From contig NC_089178.1 in assembly GCF_947507565.1 (NCBI RefSeq), positions 3,224,001 through 3,288,000 on the forward strand: 64,000 bases of DNA. The letters run 5' to 3'. The notes beneath the pieces are model-generated. The model saw only the letters and a list, made by a program, of their open reading frames with translations. It was not told the origin of the DNA and did not search any database. Of the stretch, positions 46,254-60,900 are shown one piece after another (position 1 is the first letter of the stretch; every line of letters starts with the position of its first letter). Source of the DNA: Oscarella lobularis (taxonomy: Eukaryota; Porifera; Homoscleromorpha; Homosclerophorida; Oscarellidae). A program made the position numbers and the translations under genes.

Positions 46254-46291
46254 GCTACGAGGTACTTAGCATAGAGAATACAATGCTGCTG

Positions 46292-49200
46292 TCAAAGAAA
46301 ACAGACTAATCCTATGTCAATTTCGAACCTGTCCGAAGACCGCTCTGTGTGTCGCGTATCAAAATCTACTAGTGGTAGCTGATCCGGTTTGTGCGTGTCA
46401 ATAGAAAAAATTGTTTCTTGTCGCGTTTCGTCATTTCTTGCCTCATTCTAACAAACAGCTCGTAGGTTACAAGAAAAATCTCTGCTGGGCAAAGGGGGCT
46501 CTCACCTGACAATCATCTTTGTAGACTGATGGGCGAAAAGGCAAGTCGTATCCAAATTGATCTCCGTTCCAGCCTTCAAAGCGCCAGGCTTTGGTGTAAG
46601 TTCTCGTGGCGTTGTCGTACCAGACGGGAGTGTTCCAGCAGCGCACGCGCACCTCTTGTCGCGCTCGCGTGCTCAAGAGACGCAAGAAAGCGAGTTGAAC
46701 TTGATCGACAGAGTAGTCCAACTGCAAAGCGGCGTTACACCGATCGATTGCCTGTCTAAAAAACGTCCAGTCGTACATACCTCGTCCGCAAAACTGCCCG
46801 ACTTCTCCTCTTCCGTCACAACCAACTTCAAGTAAACAAAACATGCAATTTTTCCTCTCCCATTTGATGCCCTTCTTGCCTTGGTCGTTTTCGATTCTAA
46901 ACACGTCTCGCCTCCCGCCGTGAAATTGCAGAAAACTCGAATGAAGTCCCCTCCGCAGCCTAGATTCGGATCGATATAGTAGTAGCCTAAACCCGCCACA
47001 GTTCCTCGTATTCTCGCAGTAGAAAAAATATCAACGAACCGTCTGGCGGGTCGCTGCTACATTGCCGAATATCGCGACAACTTCTTCCCGGGTTGGCTTC
47101 CGTTCCGAGCGGCTCCTCCACATACGGAAATGATCCAAACGTCGAACTGTACTTCTTTGACTAGAAGCGAACACACCACAGCACTGAAGCACAAAGGCGA
47201 GTGAATGAACAGACAAACGGGCACCTGTTGACGAAGCAGAGCAGAATCGGGAACAAATCCAGATCTCTGAAGGGGAAAAAAAATTAGCAGCGTTTTGTTA
47301 CCAAAGCGTGTGCTTACTGAAGATCCGGGAGGACCCGGAAGGCCAGGAGGACCCTACAAAACGATGATCTCGGAAAGACGTATCAGTTTCAAACGTCCAT
47401 CTTACTGGAACTCCTCTGGGTCCCTAAACAAAACAAAATACCCGTGTCACTTTCGAATCTTTCACTGTCCGTCTCTTACCGGTCGACCAAGTGGACCCTG
47501 AGATATGCGAGAAAAAAACGAGAGAAAATTATATATGTTATACGGTATTGTCTTTACGTACTTGGGGTCCTGATTCGCCCTGACAAAAATAATAATAATG
47601 ATATTTCGACAGATTACGTAGGTAGATAAAATACTTACTTTTAGTCCTCTTGGCCCCTTTGCAGTGTAAAATGCGACACGTCAAATTCGGCACTCTCATG
47701 AAATAAAGACGGCTTACCAGTAATCCAGGGTGCCCGTTATCACCTGGAATTCCACTGGGACCTTGATAACCCTACAGATCAAATCAAACAAAACGAAGGC
47801 ACGTGCGATTCGCGGTCTCACTATTTCTCCTTTGTCACCGGTCAGACCCTCTGGCCCACGAGGACCCTCAAATCCCTAATCGCAAAGAAAGTAAGTATTC
47901 CACGAAATGATTCGAAATAGCCCACTTTATATCCCCTCGGTCCTCTAAAAGCAGCGTCTCCTAAAGGTCCTGGTCGACCCTAAATAGCGTTTATAGTACG
48001 AGTTGCCAGAATACAAAGGTTGTTTCTACCCGATCGCCTTTTTCTCCTCGTGGACCCGGCGGTCCGAGTTCACCACGTTCGCCCTAGGAAAAGCTCGCTA
48101 TATGCCTCGTACGATGCTATTTCTTACGTGACGGCCTGGTATGCCATCTTTTCCGGGATTTCCGTCAGCTCCTTTGGGCCCCTAAGACAACTTCCAGTAA
48201 AAATGACTTCTTTCGCATTCTTTTTGCTCACTGGAAGTCCTTTGGGTCCACGCAATCCTGGAGGTCCGATTCCTCCTTTCATGCCCTAAAACGCTCTAAG
48301 TATGCAAACTGGTCAGTAGCATGCAATAATATTACCCTAGGACCACTAGGTCCACGGAGGCCAGTTGGACCATGAGGCCCTCGTTCACCCTTTCTTCCGT
48401 CAGGACCGGGAGGACCAGTGGGTCCCGGTGGCCCAACGATTCCCTACGTACTCGATTTTTACGCGTTAGTCGCAATGTACCGATGACGATACTCACTGGT
48501 TCTCCGAGCATTCCTTTTGGACCAGTGTCTCCCGTGGGTCCACGAATTCCCGTTGGGCCGGGCGGACCGGGACTGCCAGGCTCGCCGGGCGGGCCATCTT
48601 TCCCCTTCCGAGAACGTTAACTTACTTGCGATTATAAAGAGGCTAATTTTCCTTACCGGTGATCCAATAGGACCGGTATTCCCACGATCTCCACGCGGTC
48701 CTTTGGCCCCCTAAGATATCAAAAAAATTGGTATACGAATATATGACGACGCACAACTGACAGGATCTCCTGGAGGACCGGGTGGTCCTCGAGTTGCACC
48801 CTTGCCAGGAAGTCCCTGCGTAGAAATCGACATTTATTGCTTATTCTACTTTCCTCTTTAACGAAAATTGACCTTTGGTCCTCGTTCTCCTGATGGACCC
48901 ATCGTTCCCTTCAGACCTTGAAGTCCTGGTATACCTTTCGCGCCGACAAAACCCTTCGGTCCAGTGCTGCCTTTGATTCCCTAGATAATTCACAGCTCCA
49001 TCGATTTGTGCAGCGCACTGAAGTTGCGTACTTTCTCTCCAAGAGGTCCTGGATCGCCCGTTCGACCATCGCTACCCTTGAATCCCTGAAAAGAAAATAA
49101 TATTCTCTACACCTACGCAAGACAGCTAATGCATACTGGCGGTCCCGGTAATCCATCGTCTCCCTGATCGCCGCCGGGGCCTACGTTGCCCTTGAACGCA

Positions 49201-52200
49201 ACGCGCTAAAATCCAGTCTACCCTTTCATCTAATTCACTCACTTTACGACCTTGGAGTCCCGTCTTTCCAGGAGCGCCTTTGTAGCCCGTTTCGCCGCGC
49301 AGGCCGGGAAAGCCGGGTGGACCCTGCTCGCCTGTCGCTCCCTTCGCTCCCTACCAATCAGAGAACGATTTATTCACGTTCGAAATGCAGGTCGGAATCA
49401 ACTTTACTTCTTCGCCCTTCTTTCCCGGTTTTCCGGGAGTGCCTCTGTCGCCAGTGGCTCCCTATAGGATTGCGTTAGAAAGGCAAATGTTTTGCGCGTT
49501 TACTTCTTACAGCTGCACCCTGTTTTCCTTTCTGACCTTTCGTTCCAATCGGTCCGGGAGCTCCCTAATCAAAAAAACATTGAAAAATCAAAAGATCAAA
49601 AATCTGAATTAACCGACAATGATTCCTTTCATTCCTCTCGATCCTGGTAGTCCACGATCTCCCTGCGGTCCCTAGTTTTCGACAGCTCAATTCAGAAAAG
49701 CAAAGACGAAACTCTCCGTTTTTCTTCCTTGCCTTGGGTCCTATAACGCCGTCCGTTCCTGGTGCACCCCGTACTCCAAGCGGACCCTGCATTAACACAA
49801 ACGTGCTGCAATTTACAAATGCCACACGCGGACTAAGGATAAACTGCTTTACTGGATTTCCTCTATCACCAGGTGGTCCTTGAGGCCCAGGAAAACCTTT
49901 GTCACCCTAGAAGGACGCAAAAATGAACGAAGACTACTTCCCAACACTTTGCAATAACCCACCACAGGCCCTCTAGGTCCCTCTGGCCCATATAGCCCAG
50001 AATTTCCGGGAGGACCCTGTAACGGTAATTAATTATCAAATGCTGAAACGCGAGAGTGGCACAAGAGCATCTTACCGGTACTCCCATTGGACCCACTTCT
50101 CCCATTGGGCCACGATTTCCAGGCTCTCCCTATAAAAAGATAATTTGGCGCTGTCAGCGCCATTCGTGTGGATTTCTTACCGCAATTCCTTTTATTCCTA
50201 GGAAGCCTTTTGGCCCTTCGTCGCCAATGACTCCCTTTATAAAATCATCGAGAGCGCGAAAAAGAAACAGACGTTAATCTGACTTTTAAGCCGGCTTTTC
50301 CCTTGGGACCCTGCAGTCCTCGCAGTCCCTGAAAAAAATTGAAAATTTTATCACATAAACTCGTCAACCCAAGCAACACGCTTACGGGATCGCCATTCAT
50401 ACCGTCAAAACCCTGTTCGCCTGGCGCGCCCTAACGAAATCCCCCATAGCACAGAAGACAGCCTATTCTGTTTATTGCCTCACTATTCTGCCCTTTGGGC
50501 CAGGATCGCCAGCATGACCTTTTTCACCCGGAGGTCCGTCAGGACCAGGCTCGCCAACTAATCCTCTAGGGCCAGTTGGACCGTGTGAACCCTACGAGAC
50601 GATTATAGAAAAGCGACGAGGTTTTTCTTCTGCTCTGTTTACCTGCAATCCTCTTGCTCCTTTTCGACCAGGCCTGCCCATCTTTCCCACGACGCCCTAA
50701 AAATACTGCAGTTCAATTAGGCAATACTATGACCGTTTCAATCATAGTCGTACCTTCACTCCCGGTTCTCCATCTTCACCCGGAGCTCCGACGTCGCCTG
50801 AATCTCCCTAGACAAATAGGATAAAGCGCGCGTACGGTCGAAGTGCAAAGAACGCACTCGTTCGCCTTTGAAGCCCCTCGGTCCTCTCGGACCAACGAGA
50901 CCCTTTTCTCCCTAGAAATCAAAAGCCCAATTTGGAAAAATTTCTGAAATAAAAACCATCGTATTTCTCACGATGGGGCCATGTTTTCCTGAAAGACCAG
51001 GTAGACCACTGGGTCCCTTTAGAAATATCACGCAAAAAATGAAAACAATCAAATTTAAATAACACTTTACCTCACCACCCATTCTTCCCACTGCCCCTTT
51101 GGGCCCAGGCGGACCAATATTTCCCTAATCAAAAGTCACACTGTACACCTCTAAAACCAATTCTCTTTATGACAGACCTCCAATCCGGGTGGTCCCGGCT
51201 GACCAGGTATTCCTGGAAGACCCTGTAACAAATACAGCGTCAAACCCATCGACTCGCCTCCCAATAAACTGAACGAATGTTCCCCTCCCTTCCTCCTTCG
51301 ATATGTACAGAAGACCACTCACTTGCCTTCTCTCCTTTCAGCCCAGACAGCCCATCTTCACCTTGGTCTCCTCGACGACCCTAAAGCCACGAAAAAAAAT
51401 TGACATGAGTGAGTATCAGAACGACAAGCACTCACACGTTCACCCATATCTCCTTTGTGGCCTCGCGGTCCAAGCTTTCCTAACGGACCCTAAAGAAATA
51501 ATAAAAAAAGGGTCACATGCTGTCCGTTTAGAGAACTCACCACGAGACCGGGAATGCCCAGTTTTCCTGGAGGACCTGGATCGCCCATTTCTCCCTATAG
51601 AAATTGCACTGATTGCAGTCGTCACTGACGACTTGCTTACTTCTAGACCGTCTTCGCCCGGAGGTCCAATATCACCCACATCCCCGGTGTCTCCCTAGAA
51701 AGATTCGTTTTTGATGATTTTCTTAATAAGTCTTTATACTTGATCGCCGAGGTCTCCAATTTCTCCCATTTCACCCATCTGGCCATATCCGCCCTAATCA
51801 CACCCGTACGTGCAAACGCCAATTTAATAATAATAAAAATCTTTTGCTCTACCTCGCTGCCTTGGAATCCCAGAGGACCGCGTTCTCCGACAGCGCCCTG
51901 AAAACGAGCATAACAAATAGAAGAATTCGAATTCGTTTCGCGTAAAAGATCACCTTCAAACCTTTTTCTCCGAAAGGCCCAGGCAAACCGTCATAGCCCG
52001 GATCGCCCTGAAAGCGCAAAAAATTATTAAAAACTTAGGCAAGAGTAGCATTGTGGTCTAACAGGTTGTCCGTGTTCTCCCGGATCTCCGGGTTGTCCCT
52101 TGGGTCCCTGAACGAAAGAAAATCAATTTCAAAAAAACAGGTCTCAAAGAAAACACTAACTGGAGCTCCTGGTCGTCCGGGAACACCATCCACCCCAGGT

Positions 52201-54465
52201 TGACCTGGGAAGCCCTATGCGAAAAAATCAACTTTTTGTCTAAAAGTCCTGATTTTTTATGCCTTTGGTCCTTTGGCTCCTTTCGTTCCACGGTGACCGT
52301 CGCCTCCCTGAAACGAACGTCCGATGGTTTTAGATCTGCGAAAGAAATGATTTTCCTACTTCGACTCCTTTGTCGCCACGCCGTCCTTTGATTCCGGGCG
52401 GACCTCGGGGACCCTGCAAAATCAATAACAAATGAAACCACGAAAACGAAGCTGTCAAAGGCGGCGCCTAATTAATTAATTTAGCGAAGACAAAAGTCTG
52501 TCATAGAGTACAAAGAATCTATTAGCAAGAAAAATGTATTAGCCGAACCGCAAACGGAGACGTTATTGGGCTCGGTTATGCTAAGACTCCTAATTCCCCC
52601 CACCCCTTATGGAAGAACTATTTACGTACGAGTGGGCCGAACTTTCCTTCAGGTCCCGCTTTTCCTTGCCTGCCCTATGCGAGAACACAAAAGCAACGAC
52701 GAGAGGAGAATCGGTGAAAACGCGAGAAAAACGTTACGTCACTATAATACCGGTGATCCAGTCGCTCCCGTCATTCCCGTCTCTCCCTTTTCGCCGTCAG
52801 CACCCTGGGGGAAACCAAGGGGGGATTACATAAGTGCAATATTGTTGATTAGTTCTCACAGTTGGTCCAACTAATCCGCGTCGACCGGGCAGCCCCGGCG
52901 TGCCCTTTGGGGAGGAAAAATTCCCAAATCACGTGTGCTAATAATAATAGATAATGCTTGCCTTCCGTCCGGGTGGTCCAGGAGGACCTGGTTGCCCAAT
53001 TTCGCCTGATTCACCCTAAACGTAAAATTAAATATTATTCATAGAACGTATTGAACTTACCGGTGGTCCTGAGCGTCCGTGCAACCCCGCCTTGCCAGGA
53101 CTTCCCTGTCGACCCTAAAAACGACATTTCTTCTTTGTCTTCTCTCTCCTCTCGCGTTCCCTTACAGTTTTTCCGGGTGGCCCGGGCATGCCTTTTGGTC
53201 CTTCAGGGCCACGCTCCCCGTCCTCTCCGTCGTCTCCAGGAGGGCCAGTGGGACCAATTGGGCCCGGTAATCCCTGAACGACGCCAATCAATATGTTTTC
53301 ATTTGCATCGTTTATTCGTACTCGAATCCCTTTAGGACCCATCTCTCCATCGGCTCCAGGAACGCCGGAGATACCCTTTAGAATAGAATCTTATTTCATA
53401 GGTGAAAAAAGACTTTTGTCTTCTCGCCTTTTCTCCTCTTCGTCCAGGTGGACCAGGAGGCCCACGATCGCCCTTTTCTCCCTGAAAAGAAAAATAATTA
53501 CGAATCTAATTCTTGAGTGACATCCATACTTTGACATATGTAAACGTCTCCTCTTCGTTTCCCGTGCCCACATCGCTGCCACCTCCTCCATGTCCTCCCC
53601 CACTGGCGCTTTGCTGATAAAAAAGAACCTAAACGATTAAAACGTTTATATAAAAAAAACGTAAATCGAGAAGACGCCTTTCGCCCGAACCTCGGCGCAC
53701 GCAGTATCCGTGTAGCCGCAGTGAAAGAGAGCTTCGAGCGCGTCGTGAAAGACGAAAAGCGCCTGACACAGTTCTCCCTGTTGAAACCAAAAGATTTGAG
53801 TGTTGCTAGATCGCCTAATCGTCGATATTTATCTCCTTCCTTCACCGATTGTCCGGACGACGTCGAACCGACGACGAGTCGGGCCCCCTCGCGTAAATTC
53901 GGTCGGATTCCGCGCGGACTATCGGTCGCGTAGCGCGTGCTCGTTTGCGAGACGAACGCGTCGGAGTCCGAGCAGCCGCCCGAGTGCAATTTGATTCGTC
54001 CTGCTTCGAAGCCGATGCCGATTTCGAATTGGGCTTCGAGGTGAACGTCGTCGAAGACGATTCGTTTCGTTTCGTCGTAGCGAATCGCTAGATGCGAATC
54101 GCTGAGCTCGAGCGCGAACAATCGGCTCCCGTCCGGAGTGACGACGGCGAGAAATTGGCCGGGAGACGTCAATTGACCTTTGAGAACGATCGAGTAGTCT
54201 CGCGGAAAGCGCGGCTTCGAGAAAACGCGCTGAGCGTTGACGACTTGCACTGTTTCGTTTGATATCAGCAGTGTGGGGTCGTGAACAAGTCGTTCCGAGC
54301 GCAATAAGTCGACGAATACGGCTGCAGGAGAGTCAATTCGAACGCTGCTAGATCTGTGTGTATCGTCGCCAACAGACCTCGGCTCGAGACTGCGTTTGCA
54401 TTGTCGATGACAATAGCGAACGCTGCCATCGCAACGACGACCGACCTCCACGTGACGCTCTCCAT
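46292..54465 (-). CDS. fibrillar collagen with TSPN domain (collagen A, downstream copy)
   Basis: Starts at the ATG at 54463-54465 with signal peptide [18 protein letters not shown]. Next comes a thrombospondin-N/laminin-G-like head (54360-53800: [39 protein letters not shown]), as in type V/XI (clade B) collagens. Dozens of short exons follow, about 53490-47330; those checked are 45 or 54 bases, each beginning with Gly (for example [18 protein letters not shown]). The C-propeptide shows [55 protein letters not shown] and the end [13 protein letters not shown] with TGA at 46292-46294. All trimer-linking cysteines, including the one in DPNLGC, are present. The product is a secreted, fibril-forming matrix chain. 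The exact junction between signal peptide and TSPN head is unresolved. Confidence 0.9.
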
Positions 54466-54946
54466 TTTGCCTTCTAAGACGCTATCCCGAACGCTGACTG
54501 GCAATCATACTGGCGAAATGAATGGCTCGCACAGCGGCCCCGTTCGACCGTATGACAGGCCAGTAATTCGATTTGGAGGAGCGGCTTTGTTGCCCTAATC
54601 ACGCGCACGCGTCCAATAGGAAACGTGGCGCGAAAAAAACAAAAGGATCCATATATCTACAATAAATTACTAGAAACGTTTGATTTCGGCACGATAAACT
54701 GGTAGAGTGTGTGTACAGTATACAAAGTTCGTGCAGAACGAACGATACACGACACATTGACGGACGTCACGGACAATAAAAAAAGAGACGCAACTGAAAT
54801 GATGAGAAAATGCCCGTGTACATAAGCAAAAGAGAAGACAAAGACGGAAATCTATCACTACATATCGTTACTTAAGGTCCAGATACCTATGTTTCAAACA
54901 AGCGCGAAAAAAAGAGACTCGTCTAAAAGATACTTCGCTTTTTTTT
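54466..54946. other. gap between the two collagen genes
   Basis: About 480 bases holding the 3' end of collagen B and the promoter of collagen A. A CCAAT motif lies at about 54611-54615 on the plus strand. No exon or RNA gene recognised. Confidence 0.5.
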
Positions 54947-57900
54947 CTACGAGAAGCACACGTCTCCCAATTTAAATCCGAAGCGCTGGTCCTCGTTGCC
55001 GAAGTCGGTCACTGCAACATCTACAAGTGGTAGTTTTTCGGTATCCGTCGAACTGACGCGGAAAACGGTGCTTCCCGTTCCCGACTAGTAGGACATGCTA
55101 TCAATGAGCTCATGTACACAAGTAAATTGCCCAATTACCGCGCAATCGTCCTTCTCTATTTCGGGTTGATTGGGGCTGTCGCGAGTGAACTCCTCGCCGT
55201 TGGCTCCGCTCAGACGTAGGGCCTTTTTGTGATTTCCATCCGCGCCGTCGTACCAGGCAACTGAATTTTTGCAGTGATAAACGAACGATTGATGTGCGTT
55301 GGTGCTAAGCATTCTCAAGAAGGAAAGCTGCGATCGATTGACGCTGTACGAGAACTACAAAACATTCGCGTTCAAAAAAACGATGTCATCACATAATTTA
55401 TGAAGACGAACCTGGAAGCCAGACGGAAGCTTGCTAAACCACCAAGGACCTTCGTGCCCACCTCGACTCCACGTCTTTGGATCCACCTGTACACGAGGCG
55501 CGTACACAACGTGCATGCAAACCACGAGTCCGGCTTACGTCCGTAATCGTCGGACTGAAGCACGTTTCGCTGCCGTTTCCGGAGAAGTTGCAGAATACTT
55601 CGAACGCGTCGTACGATGAACCCTGATTAGGATCGATCCAGTACATGCCTACAGAAGTCGAATACATATCGCACGCGCGATTCAGAACCGGCGGTTCGAC
55701 TCGCACCGTCTTCAGGCAATCCGTTGCACGAGCTTGACGAGCTGCAGCGGCACAAGGCCAGATCGCGACAGCTGCGTGCAGGGTTGTCGCGCGTGCCGCG
55801 TGGACGGTTAGGCTGTTCGACCTCCTGTGGCGAAAAGGGAAGCGCTCGACGACGACGACTGCTGCTCGATTCGGAGCCCTCCGAAGCGGAGCTCGAGTCG
55901 CCCTGATTTCGTTTGGAGTTGTCGTGATGACTCTGAGCTTGGAATTCGGGCGGCAGCGGAACGATCTGTCCTGGAGGTCCAGGCGGTCCGGGCGGTCCCT
56001 AAAACGTCAACCATGAAGACACGTGAGAGGAGAAAAAGAAGTTTTTTTCCCCTACAGGATCTCCCGGAGGACCAGGCAAACCATCGTCACCCTAATAAAT
56101 GACAAGAAATGATCTAATGAATCGAAGATAATTTAAATAATACTTACAGGCAATCCTGCTTCTCCCTGATTGAGTGAAAGAAAACAAATGTTAATTAAAA
56201 TGCAAATAGAGTTTATCTCTTAGACGTGCCCTACCTCTAATCCCGACGGTCCCTACAAAACAATTTTTCATTACTCAAATCATAAGTTTCGCCTTTGTTT
56301 TTACCTCCGGTCCTGCTATCCCGTCAACGCCGTTGCTCCCGTCCACACCGATTGTACCCTAAAACGTGTCAAGCGTAAAGCAATTCAATTATTCGCGTCA
56401 CAAAACCCACCTTGTCTCCCACCGGACCCTTTTGACCCTGGTATCCCCCTTCTCCTGTATTGCCCTAAAAAACGTCCGCAGCGTTAGAGCAACGCTCAAA
56501 ACCGACCAAAAAAAAGTCGAACCATTTCTCCTTTTTCTCCATGAGGACCGTCTGGACCCTTCGAACCAGTAAATCCCGGGTCTCCGTCGAAGCCTTGCAA
56601 GCCGGCATTTCCCGAAGATCCAGATGAACCCTACAAACCCCAATTTTTAAAAGTACACGAATCGAATAAACAAAATAAGTACGTACAGATTGCCCTGGAG
56701 TTCCCGCTTGTCCATCCGTTCCAGGATCACCATCAGGACCCTACGAAACGCAAACTTCTGTAGAAAAAACGTCTTTTCTCCGTCTCATTTACGTACCCTT
56801 CCACCGGGTGCTCCATCCGCTCCCTTGGGACCCTGATCACCTTGCAAACCCTAAAATTTTCCTTCCACACGCGGCACTCACGCAACGATGCCTCAGACTG
56901 TACCTGAGGACCTCCGGGACCGATAGGGCCTGAATTGCCTGGCACTCCTTTCGGACCCTGGAACAAAGAAGTCGTTTTCGTACGCAATAAGAGTCAAAGC
57001 AAGCGCTTACGGTTTTTCCTTCTGCACCGACTGGTCCGGCAGCTCCTTCAAAGCCAAATGGTCCCTAGAAAAAGAGCGTGACGTGAACAGGCATGAAGTT
57101 TTTTTTTTAAGAATTCGTGCCTTGGAGCCATCATCTCCACGCATTCCCCGAAGTCCTTGCGTTCCTTTTTGTCCCTGGGTGAAGACAAAAGAAATCGTGC
57201 CAATCTCTATAGAATTTCTCCTCTTAGAGAGAACGTACAGGCGTTCCTCGTTCGCCGTCATCGCCAGGTTGGCCTTTCAAGCCATCATTTCCCTAGCAAC
57301 CGATAGAAATTTGTAAATTGGTTAAAATGGAGTTATCTTCTTACAGGAGGACCAAACTGACCGCCATTTCCAACAGCGCCCGGCAAACCAATAGCTCCCG
57401 ATGATCCTCGCATTCCGGGAAGCCCAGACGATCCTCGTGCCCCGGGAACGCCCTGCGAAAAGTTTGACGTACGCGCGCGGAGAATTATGCGGCCATACCG
57501 GATGGCCTTGGAGACCTCGGGGACCCTGATCACCGGATGTGCCTGGCTTGCCCTAAAAACCCGATACAAATCCATTGAGATTCGTCTTTGAATGTCAATT
57601 GGGTTTTCTAACCGAGTCTCCGGGCAGTCCTTGCGATCCTCTTGGCCCTTGATCACCGACTTCGCCCTATAAGGAGAAGGAGAACGTACGTAATGAAGAC
57701 ACGTGGAAAATAAAATCCGATGCTGACTCTTTTGCCATTTGGGCCGTCAGGTCCTGTAGGGCCAGGAGCGCCGGCACCACCCTAGAAGAAGTGTAAAGCG
57801 CTCGAAAAAAGCCATGGAAAAAAATCCCTGACCTGTTCTCCTTGTTGACCCTTGTACCCTTTATCTCCGCGGTCGCCTTGAGGACCCTTCAGGAAAAAAG

Positions 57901-60900
57901 GAATTGGTATGTGAGCTATCTATTGCAAACGCGCCGCACTCTCTGTCCTTTCACTCCCGATGGTCCCTGCATGCCCATATCTCCTTTGGATCCCTGAAAT
58001 TAGAAAGCGACTCTATAGTGCCGATAAAGACTTATTTCTCATAAACGTACAATCGATCCCGGTGCACCAGGTAATCCCTGTGGACCAGCGTCTCCATTTA
58101 TTCCCTAAGCAAAGTGCAGTCTCACAAACTACATAATTTTTTTTGAAGTCGCGAATCCTACAGCATTTCCCGGTATGCCGCCTGATCCGGATTGACCAGC
58201 AGTTCCGGCAGCACCCTATATTATAAGTAGAAAGCCGCACAAAATATTTAACTAATCTTATAACCTGTGGACCAACTTCACCCGGAGCACCGGGTTCGCC
58301 CGGTTCGCCTGACTCACCCTGTTCAGAAAATCGTTTTAGAGCCAATACACGTAAATGTGTGAAATGAACTAACCGGATTTCCCGGTTCGCCTTGCGATCC
58401 GCGTTCTCCCGGATTACCATCGTCTCCCTAGAAAAAGAAGAGAAAGGTGAGCAAACGTCAATTCGTTGTGTTGCTTTCACTGGACAAACCTTGGGTCCTG
58501 GAGGCCCATACGATCCGGAATCTCCCCTTCTTCCTTGGTGACCCTTTGGAGGAGAGAGGGGGGGGGGGGGGGGGGGGGGAAGCAAGTAGCGATTTTTTTC
58601 ATTTTTTTCGCGTGCTCCTCTGTCTTACTCTGAGTCCTATCGCTCCATCTTCGCCGGCCTCGCCTCCGTCTCCAGCGTCACCCTAAACGCCCGTAGAATT
58701 CAACTGTGAGACATCGCTATCAACTCACCGAATCTCCTTTCGGCCCAGTAATCCCAATGGGACCATCAGGTCCATTCGCTCCTGGTAGTCCAACAGTACC
58801 AGGTGCACCTGGAGGCCCTTGTTCTCCTTGAGCACCCTTGAAGGAATAACACAAGTATTAGCGTGACTACGTCGAATTAGGCAAGTGCTCTCACCACTTG
58901 ACCGTTCCGTCCTATGTCTCCCAAAGGACCTTTAGGGCCTTGATCACCAAGAGGTCCAGGAGGACCCGGTGGACCCGGATAGCCTTGTTCACCCTAGTAA
59001 AAACGTTTCACGCGGAAAAATTCAAGTCGTACCTACGGCAACCTTACCGGAGTTCCCGTGGCACCGTCTTTACCCGACGGACCTCGCTCCCCCTAGTCAA
59101 CCAATAAGAAAAAGCGAGTCATTGTCCTCCTCAAGTTTGCATACCCGAGCACCAGGACGGCCTGGTTCTCCAGAAGCACCTCTTCCACCGGCTGCACCCT
59201 AAAATCCACCAACGTATTTTCAATTTTCTCTTTAGAGTTCGACTATTATCATACTGGTCTGCCAGCAGGGCCTTGGTCACCGGGCAAACCCGTTTCACCG
59301 GGCAAACCCTGATAAAGAATCACGTAAAACGTTTATAGAATTAGAGCACTGCTGCCGACTTACCCGTGAGCCTCTTTCTCCAGTTGAGCCAGACGTTCCA
59401 GGCTGTCCAGGTATACCCTGTGAAAAGATGACCCAGGAAATGCGAATGGAAACGGTTTAGAAAGAATTTTTCGTACCGCTTCACCAAGAGAGCCTTCCTG
59501 TCCCGGCAAACCATCGCGTCCAGGTTCGCCCTGAAAAAAAAAAGATTCCGTCATCTAATGCAAGTGCAGTTTTTTTAGCGCGCTACTCACCCCTTCTCCT
59601 TTGGGACCTGAAAATCCAATCTGTCCTTGGTCACCAGGCACTCCCTAGCAACACGTCAGCATCAGCAAGCAAAAATAAAAATTGATTTACTCTCAGTCCA
59701 GCAAGACCAGTTTCGCCGTCGGCACCAGGTTGACCCTTTCGTCCTTGTCGACCAATGGCTCCTTGAGCCCCTCGAACTCCAGGAGATCCCTAGAGAGAGC
59801 GCTAAAACAAAGCCGCGCAAATTTATCGCGCCGTCGTACGCGTCGTCCTCTGCTTCCATCGTCTCCGTCAAGACCGGAATGTCCCTAAGAAATTAAAATA
59901 TCAAAAAACGCTCGTTCCATTTTTCTAGGAGTCGTTTTCTTGCCTTCAGCCCTTTCTCTCCTGTACGCCCTGGTCTTCCGTCGTAACCTTTTACTCCCTT
60001 TTTAACAAGCAAGGAGTCAAAACATTTTCTTTTCCTTCTTTTGCGGATCTTTACCTTGTGGCCACGATTTCCAGAAAGACCAGGCAATCCCTGACCACCA
60101 GACGCACCTTGCGGGCCTTTGGGACCCTGTTCACCGGGGATTCCAGGTTTTCCAATAGGACCCTTGAAAGAAAAAGAGTCCCACTCGCAAGCTCTACATC
60201 TTTTTCACCAGCGTACCTTTGGACCAGGAGTGCCATCTTTTCCGTTTGGTCCGGCTATACCCCGATCACCCTAAGACAAGCAATAAAACGTAAGACAGCC
60301 GCCAAAGAGATCGATGTGCAGACGAACCAACATCCCTGGCTTTCCCTTATCGCCTTTTTGGCCATCCAAACCGACGACTCCCTGCGCGGTAAGAAAAAAC
60401 GACTTTGTCGTCTGGTTCAATTAGAATTATCGTCGTACGTACCTTAATGCCTTTGACACCCTTATAGCCAATGGGACCCAATTCGCCGCGTTCTCCTCGC
60501 GGCCCCTCTTTTCCTTTTGCGCCCAATAAACCAGGAATGCCCTTGCAACGACGAAAAGAATTAATCATAATACTAAGTGCGTGCGGTTCGTACGTACAGC
60601 TTCGCCGGGAATGCCGCCTCCGCCTTCCGTGCCGGGCGTACCCTTGACAAACGAGATTTACTACAACTTGCTCAAAATGAAAATGTCTTGAAAAACCGTT
60701 GAGCCCGCCGAGCCGTCGTGTCCCGGTTCACCATCCAACCCGTCTTCACCCTACGCGCGCGCAAGAGAGAAAGAGAGCTTCAAAATAACAGAAAAAGTGG
60801 TGCAAAAAAAAGGATTACCGTCTCTCCAGCGGAACCAGCCACTCCTGGAGCTCCTGGAGCACCCTACACAAAGCGCTCCATTGCAACACGCATTCCGGAC

